DNA from: an uncultured Olsenella sp.
GTDB lineage: Bacteria > Actinomycetota > Coriobacteriia > Coriobacteriales > Atopobiaceae
Assembly (NCBI GenBank): GCA_949287905.1
Contig: CASEHX010000016.1
Coordinates: forward strand, 79,503-143,502
Reading direction: 5' to 3'
DNA length: 64,000 nt
Of this stretch, positions 51,025 through 62,400 are shown in pieces. Position 1 is the stretch's first letter. Every line of letters starts with the position of its first letter. The position numbers and the translations under genes were made by a program. The notes below the pieces were generated by a model. The model was not told the DNA's origin. It saw only the letters and a program-made list of their open reading frames with translations, and did no database searches.

Positions 51025-51761
51025 CGCTCGCTCGTCTCGCTCTCTGATGGCGCGTCGGCACCCGGGGCGGGGTCGGCCATGGGCTCGGGCGCCTCGCTTT
51101 CCGCGGAGTCCTCGTAGTCGTCGAGGAGCTCGCGCTCGTCGTCCATGTCCTCGGCGGCCTCCTCGAGCGTGGAGGAGATGGATCGCCCGGAGAGGCGCTC
51201 GCGAATGAAGCGCTTGGACTCCTCGTCGGGGGCAAAGTCCTCGAGGGGCGGAAGCTCGCGGAGGCTTCGCAGCCCAAAGTGCTCGAGGAAGAGGCGCGTG
51301 GTGCCCCAGAGCTGGGCCCCGCCGTGATCGCGGTCGCGCCCCACCTCACGCACGAGGCCCTTCTCGCGAAGGGACGCTATGACGCCGTCGGAGTTCACGC
51401 CTCGAATCGCGCGAACCCCCTCGCGCGTCACCGGCTGATGGTAGGCGACGACGGCAAGCGTCTCGAGGGCTGCCTGCGAGAGCCGCCTCGTGTCCCACGA
51501 GAGCACGTAGTCCGCCACCTGGTCGTGGTAGGCGGGGTGCGTGAAGAGCCGCCAGCCACCGGCGACCTCGCGGAGCTGGAAGCCCCTGTTCGCCTCGGCG
51601 TATTCCGCCGCGAGCTCGGTCAGGGCCCGTGACGCCTCGCCCGGCTCGACGCCCGCGGCCTGCGCGAGCGTGGCGGCGGGCACGGAGTCGTCAGAGACGA
51701 GCAGCAGGGCCTCGAGAAGCCCCTTGAGCGAGCCGGATTCGGTGCGTTGCAGATCAGCCAC
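51021..51761 (-). CDS. scpB: Segregation and condensation protein B
   Basis: ScpB is a kite-protein dimer of two winged helices in the SMC-ScpAB condensin complex. The 246-residue product has RELSxxL-like opening LLEALLLVSDDSVPAATL and the winged-helix motif ALETLAVVAYHQPVTREGVRAIRGVNSDGVI. The C-terminal ~60 residues are acidic and disordered. It overlaps scpA and rluB. Confidence 0.95.
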   Translation of the reverse strand: MADLQRTESGSLKGLLEALLLVSDDSVPAATLAQAAGVEPGEASRALTELAAEYAEANRGFQLREVAGGWRLFTHPAYHDQVADYVLSWDTRRLSQAALETLAVVAYHQPVTREGVRAIRGVNSDGVIASLREKGLVREVGRDRDHGGAQLWGTTRLFLEHFGLRSLRELPPLEDFAPDEESKRFIRERLSGRSISSTLEEAAEDMDDERELLDDYEDSAESEAPEPMADPAPGADAPSESETSER

Positions 51762-52722
51762 GACGTCCTCCCTCGTCGGTCGTGTCGATTAGTTCCATGA
51801 TTCCGGTGATGTCCCCCTCGAGGGGAAGCTCCCGTGCGATCCGCGAGACGAGCTCGTCCGTGGAATCTGGCGAGCTCCCGCTCGGGCCGTCCGGTGCTCC
51901 CGGGGCGTCCCACTCTCTCATCTCGGCAAGGACGGACTCGTCAAGCTCGTAGGCCGGCGACCCCTCGATGTGCGAGACGTCGATCTCGCCAAAGACCTCG
52001 CTCTGCCTCACGTCGATGAGGCCGCGCTTGTAGAGCTCGAGAATGGCCAGGAAGTTGGCGACCACTACCTCGGGGGTGTCATGCCCGTCGAGGAGCTCCG
52101 AGAAGGTCACCCTCCCCTTTCCGCGGACAAAGCGGTCGACGGCGGCGATGGTGAGGGCGACGGGAAGCCGCCGCGGCGCGACGTGCTCCGCCTCGAGCAG
52201 CATGGTCTCGCGACGCCCATCGATGTCGGCGCAGATGACGGCGAGGCTCCTCAGCGTGATGCCCTCGAGGTAGTCCGGCATGAGGTCGAGGAACTCGGGG
52301 TCGGGACCGACGGTTCTGGGGTGCATGCGCCCCTCGGCCTCGGAGCGCGCGGCGAGCGCGGCGGCGGCGCCCCTGAACTGCTTGTAGGCGATGAGGCGCG
52401 CGATGAGCACCTCGCGTGCCTCGTCGGGGCTGAGTCCCTCGAGGCCGTCGTCCTCCTCGTCCTCGAGCTCGTCCGACCTTCGCACGGGCTCCTCGGGAAC
52501 GAGCGAGGCGGCCTTGATGTCGAGAAGCGTGGAGGCGACGAGCACAAAGTCGCTCGCGACGTCCAGGTCAAGGTCTCGCATGCGCTCGACCTCGGCAAGG
52601 TACTGGTTGGCTACCTCTGAGATGGAGATCGAGCCAATGGTGACGCGCTGCCTGCTCACGAGCTGGAGCAGCAGGTCAAAGGGGCCGGAATATGCCTGCG
52701 TCGAGACTCGGTAGGATGCCAT
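51754..52722 (-). CDS. scpA: Segregation and condensation protein A
   Basis: ScpA is the kleisin of the bacterial condensin. The 322-residue product begins YSGPFDLLLQLVSRQRVTIGSISISEVANQY, the characteristic N-terminal domain that binds Smc, and has a C-terminal winged helix. The acidic middle (ELEDEEDDGLEG) matches the linker. The ATG at 52722 is two bases after the M50 protease stop; longer in-frame frames cross that gene and are rejected. It overlaps scpB by eight bases. Confidence 0.96.
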   Translation of the reverse strand: MASYRVSTQAYSGPFDLLLQLVSRQRVTIGSISISEVANQYLAEVERMRDLDLDVASDFVLVASTLLDIKAASLVPEEPVRRSDELEDEEDDGLEGLSPDEAREVLIARLIAYKQFRGAAAALAARSEAEGRMHPRTVGPDPEFLDLMPDYLEGITLRSLAVICADIDGRRETMLLEAEHVAPRRLPVALTIAAVDRFVRGKGRVTFSELLDGHDTPEVVVANFLAILELYKRGLIDVRQSEVFGEIDVSHIEGSPAYELDESVLAEMREWDAPGAPDGPSGSSPDSTDELVSRIARELPLEGDITGIMELIDTTDEGGRRG

Positions 52723-52724
52723 GG

Positions 52725-53417
52725 CTAGAGTCCCGTCAGCATGAGGTCGAGGATGCGGTACGCGGTGGCGTCGAGGTAGATCCCCACCGGGTCGATGCGC
52801 AGCATCGAGGGGACGAGGTAGAGCACGACGATGAGGATGGGCATCGCGTACTGCTGGAGGCGATAGTAGCTCGCCCTCGCCTCGCCCGAGAGGAAGTAGA
52901 GGACGACCTTCGAACCGTCGAGCGGCGGGATGGGGATGAGGTTGAAGAAGCACAGCACGAGGTTCACCGCTACGTAGGCGTAGAGGGCCGTGTAGATCCA
53001 CCCAAAGACGTCAACGGAAAGCGTTCCCGCGAGCGTGGCACCCACGAGCGGGTCCCAGGTCAGGCGGAGGACGCAGGCGCCGACCGCGGCCTGGACGAGG
53101 TTGGAGGCCGGTCCCGCCAGGGCGACGACGAGCTCGTCTCGCCGGGGGTTGCGGAGGCGCGCGGGGTTGTAGGGCACCGGCTTGGCAAAGGCAAAGACCG
53201 GGCCCCCGAGGAGTGCCATCACCAGGGGAAGCAGCACCGAGCCAAAGCCGTCGAGATGAGCCGCGGGATTGAGCGTGAGGCGACCGTGCTCCTTTGCCGT
53301 GGGGTCGCCGCAGGCAAGCGCCGCGAGACCGTGGGCCACCTCGTGCACGATGGCAGAGAACATGACGAGAAGGACGGTCAGGGCGATCGAGGCGATTCTC
53401 TCGAGGGCGTCAGACAT
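52725..53417 (-). CDS. M50 site-2 protease family membrane protein
   Basis: The 230-residue product has several hydrophobic helices, the zinc motif HEVAHG and the second metal segment NLIPIPPLDGSKV. This is the group 3 site-2 protease family often placed just before scpA in Firmicutes and actinobacteria. Its substrate is unknown. The ATG at 53417 gives [13 protein letters not shown]; the gene overlaps a small upstream membrane-protein gene by eight bases. Confidence 0.93.
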   Translation of the reverse strand: MSDALERIASIALTVLLVMFSAIVHEVAHGLAALACGDPTAKEHGRLTLNPAAHLDGFGSVLLPLVMALLGGPVFAFAKPVPYNPARLRNPRRDELVVALAGPASNLVQAAVGACVLRLTWDPLVGATLAGTLSVDVFGWIYTALYAYVAVNLVLCFFNLIPIPPLDGSKVVLYFLSGEARASYYRLQQYAMPILIVVLYLVPSMLRIDPVGIYLDATAYRILDLMLTGL

Positions 53418-53722
53418 GGGACTCACCCCAAGCGGGCCGCGCGAGGTGCGACGACGCCCTGGCAAGGACCCAGTCGAGGGCGAGCAGGGCGAGCGAGAAC
53501 AGGGCGAAGTCGCCTCGGAAGGCCCCTCCGAACGGCGTCGGGAAGACGAAGAGCCCGAGGAGCGACTCCGGAACGAAGTGAGAGGCGATGCTGTTCAACG
53601 GGAGGAACAGCGACCGGGGCCCGGCGGGAAGCAAAGCGTCGGCGACGACGAGGGCAACGAGCGCCCAGGCGAGCGCGCGGCAGCAGAGGGACAGGGCGCG
53701 AAGCGCGCATGCGGTCACGGGG

Positions 53723-53730
<8 letters not shown>
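53410..53730 (-). CDS. Small hypothetical membrane protein
   Basis: The 106-residue product has two or three hydrophobic stretches (about 10-35, 50-75, 80-95). I do not recognise the family. GGAGGCGGCC lies just before the ATG at 53730, inside the end of the ABC-F gene, and the stop overlaps the M50 gene start by eight bases, so it sits as a tightly coupled operon member. Its position suggests a partner of the M50 protease. Confidence 0.6.
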
Positions 53731-55714
<1,984 letters not shown>

Positions 55715-55728
55715 GTGCGATTCCTGTG

Positions 55729-56115
55729 CTAGTCGGCGATGGTGAGGTGGATCGCGAAGCCTGCGATCTCCTCCTTGAAGTAGATGAGGTAGGTGCGCCC
55801 GGAGCCATCGGGACAGAGCGTGCGCGAGGCCTCGTTGAACTCAACGCCGTGCGCCTCGTACCATGCCTGGGCGGCGTCGATGTCGTCCACGTGCAGGCCG
55901 ATGTGGCCCTTCTCGCCGCGACCGCCGTTGTTCATGACCTCGACGAGGGTTCCGGCGAACGACGAGACGGGAAACGGCTCCTCGCCGCGCGCGATGCCAA
56001 GGAGCGCGCAGAGGGCGTCCGCGGTGGACGCCGCGTCCTCAGGCGTGCTCGTGTTGATGCCGATGTGGGCGAGCCTCAGGCCAAAGAGCTCGACGGGGCT
56101 GTCGGATCCGGTCAT
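55729..56115 (-). CDS. VOC (glyoxalase/bleomycin-resistance) family protein
   Basis: The 128-residue product has the two beta-alpha-beta-beta-beta units of the vicinal-oxygen-chelate fold. [10 protein letters not shown] gives the first metal His region and [23 protein letters not shown] the second. The ATG at 56115 follows GGGAGG; a longer frame upstream lacks a site. Function unknown; not clearly a glyoxalase I because key residues are uncertain. Confidence 0.78.
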   Translation of the reverse strand: MTGSDSPVELFGLRLAHIGINTSTPEDAASTADALCALLGIARGEEPFPVSSFAGTLVEVMNNGGRGEKGHIGLHVDDIDAAQAWYEAHGVEFNEASRTLCPDGSGRTYLIYFKEEIAGFAIHLTIAD

Positions 56116-56243
56116 GCGTACCTCCCTGTAGTCACAACCTATCCAGTATAGGCGAGAACAGGGCGGCAGGCGGCCTGGTGCGGCGCCGTCGCAGAGCTTG
56201 ACATATTTCCCGCATACGGCCCGTCTGGGCACTCTTGCGAGGC

Positions 56244-57737
56244 CTAGCGCAGTCGCGCGAAGCGTACCAGGTCCGTATCCGGTTCGGCGTGAAGGGGCAG
56301 CGCCAGACCGTCCACGGCGCCACCGGTCTCGGCAAGGTGGAAGTGCGCGGGGATCCCGGGCGGGAGCTCGCCGAGGACGCCGTCAAAGATGAAGGTGTCG
56401 TACGAGAAGTGCCTGAGGGGTGCGCGCCAGCCGTTGAAGCTCAGGTGGAGCGCGTCTCCCTCCAGGGCAACGCTCACCGGTTGATAGCCGGGTCTCGCGT
56501 AGGTGCCCGCATAGTCTGCGAGGGCGTGCGAGGGCTTGGTTCCGGGTGCCCGCTCCCCCGTGAGGCGGGACACGCGGCCACGGTCCCTCTCGCCCTTCTC
56601 GACGGCGTAGTCGTGGTAGCGCCCGACCCAGTCTCCGCCCTCAGTCCCGAGGTGGTGGTCGAACACCTCGTGCGCGAGCGCGACGTGCAGAAGGCTCCCG
56701 TTCATGTTGGTGCAGGCGACCACGCCGAGGTCAAGCTCGGGGACGAGGCCGACGAACGAGGAGAAGCCGTCGATGTTGCCGCTGTGATGGATGAGGGTGC
56801 GTCCACGGTAGGACTCGACGAACCAGCCGAGCCCGTAGCAATGAAACGCGGTCTCGGGCTGCGGCATGTCGAGGGGCTCGTCCAGAAGCATCTGGGGCGC
56901 ATGGAGCGTGGCGAGTGCGCGCTCCGAGAGGATGCGATCGGCTTCCGTCGTGTCCCCGAGGTGGAACCTTGCCCACACGAGCAGGTCGTCGATGCAGGAG
57001 CTGAGGCAGCCCGCCGGGGCAAACGGCGAGCCCACCCCCTCCTGACGGCTCTCGACGACGCTCCTGTAGTACGGAACGGCGGTTGTTCCGTGAACCGGGT
57101 CCGAGCCGTCGGGGCGACCGTAGCCGACGGCGCGGTTCCCGTCTTCCTCCAGGTCCTCGATGAAGAAGCAGGTGCGACTCATTCCCAGGGGCTCGAGTAT
57201 TCTCGTCCTCAGCAGCTCCTCGAAGCTCTCGCCGCTCAGGCGCTCGAGCACGCGCCCTGCGAGGACGTAGCACTGGTTGTTGTACTGGAACGTGGTTCGA
57301 GGCGGCCTGTTGGGCTCCAGATAACGCAGGTTGTTGACGATGTCCTCCCTCGAGTAGGTGGTGCCGTACCACGAGTACTCGTGACGGGGCAGCCCCGTCC
57401 GGTGGCTCAGGAGGTCGCGCATGCAGACCGTTCGCGTGGCGTAGTCGTCGTAGAAGCGCACCTCGGGCAGGTACTCCCTCACCGGTGCGTCCCAGTCGAG
57501 CCTGCCCTCGTCGACGAGCGTCGCGGCAAGGGTGGCGGTGAAGGCCTTGGTACAGCTTGCGATCTGGTAGAGGGTCTGGGAGTCCGCGGCGAGCCCGCGC
57601 TCGGCGTCGCGCTGGCCAAACGCGCCCGAGAAGACCGTCTCTCCCCCACGCGTGACGCCGATGGCCACCGACGGGCTCTCCCAGAGCCCCAGTCCCCGCT
57701 CGGCGATTCGTCCAAGCTCATCGTAGAAGTCGGCCAT
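56244..57737 (-). CDS. Beta-lactamase-related serine hydrolase
   Basis: The 497-residue product has the class C/PBP-like fold with the SxxK nucleophile in ASCTKAF, the tyrosine motif YNNQCY and HHSGNIDG replacing KTG. A C-terminal domain follows, like the DUF3471 type. No signal peptide is seen, so it is probably cytoplasmic. It lies 54 bases after the dipeptide epimerase gene, so it may act on peptides or D-amino-acid-containing fragments. Confidence 0.88.
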   Translation of the reverse strand: MADFYDELGRIAERGLGLWESPSVAIGVTRGGETVFSGAFGQRDAERGLAADSQTLYQIASCTKAFTATLAATLVDEGRLDWDAPVREYLPEVRFYDDYATRTVCMRDLLSHRTGLPRHEYSWYGTTYSREDIVNNLRYLEPNRPPRTTFQYNNQCYVLAGRVLERLSGESFEELLRTRILEPLGMSRTCFFIEDLEEDGNRAVGYGRPDGSDPVHGTTAVPYYRSVVESRQEGVGSPFAPAGCLSSCIDDLLVWARFHLGDTTEADRILSERALATLHAPQMLLDEPLDMPQPETAFHCYGLGWFVESYRGRTLIHHSGNIDGFSSFVGLVPELDLGVVACTNMNGSLLHVALAHEVFDHHLGTEGGDWVGRYHDYAVEKGERDRGRVSRLTGERAPGTKPSHALADYAGTYARPGYQPVSVALEGDALHLSFNGWRAPLRHFSYDTFIFDGVLGELPPGIPAHFHLAETGGAVDGLALPLHAEPDTDLVRFARLR

Positions 57738-57791
57738 GATGCCCCCTCTCGCGGGCCCCTTCGCGAGAGCCCACCGTCCTATGCCCGTGAC

Positions 57792-58871
57792 TCAGAAGTC
57801 GAGGTCGATGCCCAGTCCGGGCTCGTCGAGGAGGCGGAATGAGCCGCCCTCGCGCGTGAACCCGCCCGCGATGCCGTCGTCGTCCCCAACGAAGAACGTG
57901 AAGCTGTCGCAGTCCGCCTCGACGATCGACCCCCTGGCGGCGACGAGGCTGATGCCCGCGGTGAGGCTCACCTTGTTCTCCATCATGCAGCCGACCATGC
58001 ACCGCACGCCCGATGCCTCCGCGACGTCGGCGATCTGCGCTCCCCCGAACAGCCCGCCGCATTTCATGAGCTTGATGTTGAAGAAGTCGGCGGCCGCCAG
58101 CCTGGCCGCGCGGCGGGCGTCGTGCGCGTCATGGATTGACTCGTCGAGCATGAGTCTCACCGAGGTCGCGTTCCTTCGCATGAGCTCGGCCGCCCCGTCG
58201 AAGTCCCACCAGGGCAGGAACTGCTCGGCGGCGTCCACCCCGAGCCGCTCCAGCTCCGGAAGCGAGCGCAGCGCCGTCTCCACGGTGTAGCCCTGGTTCG
58301 CGTCGACGCGAATCCGCACGTCATCGCCGACGGCGTTCCTGATGCGCCCAAGGGCGTCGAGGTCGCGCTCGAGGTCAAGGCCGATCTTGACCTTAAGGAT
58401 GTCGAACCCAAGCTCATTGACGCAGCGCTCGGCCTCCGCCTGCATCCTCTCGGGGGTGTCGATGCCCACCGTGATGTCATTGGCGACAACGGGGTCGGTG
58501 CCCCCGAGCAGCTTGTAGACGGGAAGCCCCTGCTGCTTTCCGGCAATGTCGTAGAGGGCTATGTCGAAGGCGCACTTTGCGGAGCCGTTGCCGTGAATGA
58601 CGGAGTCCATGAGGGCGTGGGCGGCTTCGATGTCGAGCGGGTCGGTGCCGATGAGGGCCTTGGAAAGGTCTCGCATGACCAGGAGGCAGGTGTCCACGGT
58701 CTCGCCGGTGACAAAGGGCAGCGGCGCCGCAGAGCCCAGCCCGCAGAGCCCCTCGTCGGTCATGACCTTGATTAGCCAGCTGTCAGCCGTCTCCATGGTC
58801 CCGTACGCAACGCGAAACGGCTGCTTCAAAGGGGCCGTGAACTTCTCGATCCTAACGTCGGTGATCCTCAT
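57792..58871 (-). CDS. Dipeptide epimerase (enolase superfamily)
   Basis: The 359-residue product resembles L-Ala-D/L-Glu epimerases, which recycle murein peptides. The KxK catalytic motif is in ILKVKIGL, the metal ligands are in RVDANQGYT, the next metal acid is in EQFLP and the second catalytic lysine in NIKLMKCGG. The ATG at 58871 was chosen because GAGGCACC lies upstream and the opening MRITDVRIEKFTAPLK matches the family. The downstream serine hydrolase could release its substrate. Confidence 0.87.
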   Translation of the reverse strand: MRITDVRIEKFTAPLKQPFRVAYGTMETADSWLIKVMTDEGLCGLGSAAPLPFVTGETVDTCLLVMRDLSKALIGTDPLDIEAAHALMDSVIHGNGSAKCAFDIALYDIAGKQQGLPVYKLLGGTDPVVANDITVGIDTPERMQAEAERCVNELGFDILKVKIGLDLERDLDALGRIRNAVGDDVRIRVDANQGYTVETALRSLPELERLGVDAAEQFLPWWDFDGAAELMRRNATSVRLMLDESIHDAHDARRAARLAAADFFNIKLMKCGGLFGGAQIADVAEASGVRCMVGCMMENKVSLTAGISLVAARGSIVEADCDSFTFFVGDDDGIAGGFTREGGSFRLLDEPGLGIDLDF

Positions 58872-58965
58872 GGTGCCTCCTCGGGCGGGTCGTCGCTTCT
58901 CGACGAGCGTATGACCAAGGAGGGCGGGCAATCAAGTGGGCTGGGGGCGTGGTCCACAGGCGGAC

Positions 58966-58999
58966 AAAAAGAGCCGCCGGGCGAGAAACCCGACGGCTC
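58966..58999 (-). terminator. Intrinsic terminator after tRNA-Ala
   Basis: On the minus strand an 11-bp stem GAGCCGTCGGG/CCCGGCGGCTC with one G-U-type mismatch and a seven-base loop is followed by five T residues. It ends the Val-Ala tRNA unit. Confidence 0.88.
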
Positions 59000-59009
59000 G
59001 TTGCAATCA

Positions 59010-59085
59010 TGGTGGAGATAAGGGGGTTCGAACCCCTGACCTCGTGACTGCCAGTCACGCGCTCTCCCAACTGAGCTATATCCCC
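59010..59085 (-). tRNA. tRNA-Ala (GGC anticodon)
   Basis: The 76-base cloverleaf has acceptor GGGGATA/TATCTCC including the G3-U70 pair that marks alanine tRNAs. The anticodon loop CTGGCAG gives GGC (codon GCC). An encoded CCA end is present. It is three bases downstream of tRNA-Val in the direction of transcription. Confidence 0.97.
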
Positions 59086-59088
59086 AAC

Positions 59089-59163
59089 TGGTGGGCGATG
59101 CTGGATTCGAACCAGCGACCCCTTCCGTGTGAAGGAAGTGCTCTACCCCTGAGCCAATCGCCC
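59089..59163 (-). tRNA. tRNA-Val (CAC anticodon)
   Basis: The 75-base cloverleaf has acceptor GGGCGAT/ATCGCCC, anticodon stem CTTCC/GGAAG and loop TTCACAC giving CAC (codon GTG), with an encoded CCA end. It is transcribed first in a two-tRNA unit with tRNA-Ala. Confidence 0.97.
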
Positions 59164-59428
59164 GTGCGAGAAAGCATCTTATCAGAACTCCGCGCGGATG
59201 GCACGAAAAAGTTTGTGGGAGCTTCGTGATAATTTCGTTTGCATAAAGTCTCTAGCAAGACTTGAGACATACAGGAGGGTTCGTTGAGACCTTAAGGTCG
59301 TGCCATTCGCCGGACGGGCGCAACCGCTCGTCTCTCCCCTGCTCAGCCTGCTTACAGCTACCAAATAGACTGTTAAGGAGTGTAAACAGGGGCCTTGTGT
59401 CTTGGGGCCCCATGGGGAAAGGGGTTTT
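59164..59428. other. Intergenic region upstream of the GH29 gene
   Basis: These 265 bases hold no gene. They must contain the divergent promoters of the tRNA unit and the fucosidase, but I found no confident -35/-10 pair. GGGGAAAGGGG at about 59414-59424 is a good ribosome site for the ATG at 59429. An AGTCTC/GAGAC cluster near 59247-59332 could be regulatory. Confidence 0.4.
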
Positions 59429-62400
59429 ATGCGAGACACAAGAACGAGAAGGAGGCCTTTGCGCGTCGCGCTCGCAGCCACCGCTGCGGCACTGGCGTTT
59501 GCGCTGGTGGGAACCGGCGTGGCGTTTGCCGCGGACGACGGCTACGTGACGGATGCCGACCTCACGGGGACGGCAGCCGCTGCGCCGGCGCAAAACGAGA
59601 CGCTGCCCAACGACGGCCAGCTCGAGTACCAGCGCGACTCCTTCGCGGCCTTCTGCCACTTTGGCCCGAACACCTTCGCCAACATCGAGTGGGGCGAGAG
59701 CTACGGCAACGGCATGCCCGAGGCCTACGAGTACATGAACGAGCTCTCGAGCTTCGACGCCGACGGCTACGTCAAGATGATCAAGGACGCGGGCTTCTCG
59801 CGCCTGGTCGTGACGGCCAAGCACCACGACGGCTTCTGCATCTGGCAGTCGGAGTACACCGACTACGACATGGAGAAGGTCACCAACTACAAGAACGGCG
59901 AGGGCGACATCCTCGCCGACCTCTCCGAGGCTTGCTCGAAGTACGACATCGACATGGGCCTCTACCTCTCTCCGTGGGACATCAACGCCCCGTCCTATGG
60001 CTATGGACCGGGCGAGACGGTCGGAGAGATCGGCACCTCCACCGACACCGACGTTAACTACAACGAGTACTACGTCAAGCAGCTTGAGGAGATCCTCGGC
60101 AACGACAAGTACGGCAACAAGGGCAAGTTCGTCGAGGTCTGGATGGACGGCGCCAAGGGCTCCGGCGCCAACGCGCAGGTCTATGACTACACGCGTTGGG
60201 CCAACACCATCCACGAGCTCGAGTCCGAGAACTGCATCATCTTCCAGTGCGCGCAGCACACCGGCGTCCGCTGGATCGGCAACGAGAACGGCACCTCGGT
60301 GAGCACCGCCACCGACGAGCTCTGGTCTCCCGTCAAGCTCAACTCCGCCGGCACCGACTACGACCCCAACACTCAAGGCGGGGTTCAGGTTGGGTACGCC
60401 GACGGCGACCTCTGGACCGTCCCCGAGGCCGACGCCCGCATCACCTCCGGTTGGTTCTGGGGCCCCAACAAGAGCACGCCCAAGTCCCTCGAGGACCTGA
60501 GCGCCATGTACTTCAACTCCATCGGCCACGGCGCCACGCTGCTCATCAACATCCCGCCCAACGATCAGGGCACCGTTGACTCCCAGATCAAGGCGCGCGT
60601 CGAGGAGTTTGCCTCCAACATCAAGATGAGCTTCGACGACAACCTCGCCACCGGTGGCACCGCCAAGGCGACGTCCGCCTATGAGAACGACGCGACGTAC
60701 GGCCCCGGCAACGTCCTCGACGGCGACAAGGACACCTTCTGGTGCGCAGACGATTCCGAGAACCAGTCGCTCATCGTCGAGCTCGGCGAGAAGCAGACCT
60801 TCGACATCGTCTCCATCGAGGAGGCCATCCAGAACGGTCAGCGCATCGACTCCTTCAAGGTGAGCTACCGCACCGACGACGGCTCCTGGAAGGAGTTTGG
60901 CTCCGGTGCCACCATCGGCTCCAAGCGCCTCGTCCGCGCTGCCGAGGTCTCCTCTGACGCCATCAAGATTGAGTTTGGCATCGACGAGGTCTTCTCCGGC
61001 GAGCAGGCCCTCGCGCAGATCACCGAGGTCGGCGTTTACAAGGCCTCCCCGGCCTTCGAGATCCCGACGCCCATCCCGACGGGTCTCACCGCCATCGACA
61101 ACACTGAGATGACCAAGGGTGGCTCCTGGACGAACGAGTCCATCTCCTCTTGCTACGAGGGCACGAGCCAGTGGACGAGCAACACCAGCTCTACTCTCAC
61201 CTTCACGTTCACCGGCACCCAGTTCAACATCGTCGGCACCGCCGATCCCGGCCACGGGACCATGGGCGTCAAGATTGACGACGGCGAGGTCATCCAGGTT
61301 GCCACCAACAACGTGAGCGCCCGCAACACCTCTGCGCTGCTCTACTCCTCCGACACCCTCGAGAACAAGGAGCACACGGTCGTCATCAGCGTCATCAAGG
61401 GCGCCGTTGGCATCGACGCCGCCGCCTTCCTGCCCGAGGGCATGACGATGGTTGACTTTGAGACCGCCGCCTTCACGATGGACGAGGACTCCGCCTACGA
61501 GCTCACGCTCCGTCGCATCGGCGACACCTCTCAGGAGCTCACGGTCAACGTTGGCTTTGAGCCCGGCACCGCCACGCAGGATCACTTCGACACCGCCGCC
61601 AAGCAGGTCACCTTCGCAGCGGGCCAGGACGAGGCCACCGTCACCGTCTCCACGCGCCGCGTGACGGAGGGCGAGCAGAGCTCCGGCAGCGCCGACGGCG
61701 ACCGCCAGTTCTACGTCTCCCTCGCCCTTGACGTCGACGACGTCATCGGTGGCTTCTCTGATGTTGTCACCGTCACCATCACCGACGTCGACCAGGATCT
61801 TGACGAGGTCATCGCCAAGGCCGAGGCCGTCGACACCGACAACTACACCGCCGCCTCCGTCGCCGCCCTGAACGATGCCCTTGAGGCTGCGAGGGCCGCC
61901 TACAAGAACGCCGACGTGTCCGCCGCCGAGGTCCGCGCGGCCATGGAGGCGCTCCAGGACGCCATCGACAACCTCGCGGCTGCCAACAACTACACCGAGG
62001 AGGACCCGTTCCTCTTCCCGTACAGCGACGAGCCCGCCACGCTCGAGTTCGAGCTCGGCCAGCTCAAGGACGTCACCAACTCCGCCGACAGCAACGGCAA
62101 GTGGCCGGCACAGGTCTGGGTTGACACCGCCACCGGGATCACGGCAATCAACTCCCTGAACGACGGCGACTCGCTGAGCGTCCCGTTCCGTGCCACCTAC
62201 GCCGGAACCTACAAGGCCGTCCTCACCTACTCCAGCGGCTCCCCGACCAACGAGCTCTCCTGGTCTGACGCAAACGGCGTCATCGAGGGCGGCTCCAGGG
62301 TCGCCGGCGCGTCTGACGCCTCCCAGTGGCACGAGGTCGAGTTCGATATCGTGGTCACCGAGGCCGGCAGCTCCACGCTCGTCTTCGCGCCGCCCGCAGG

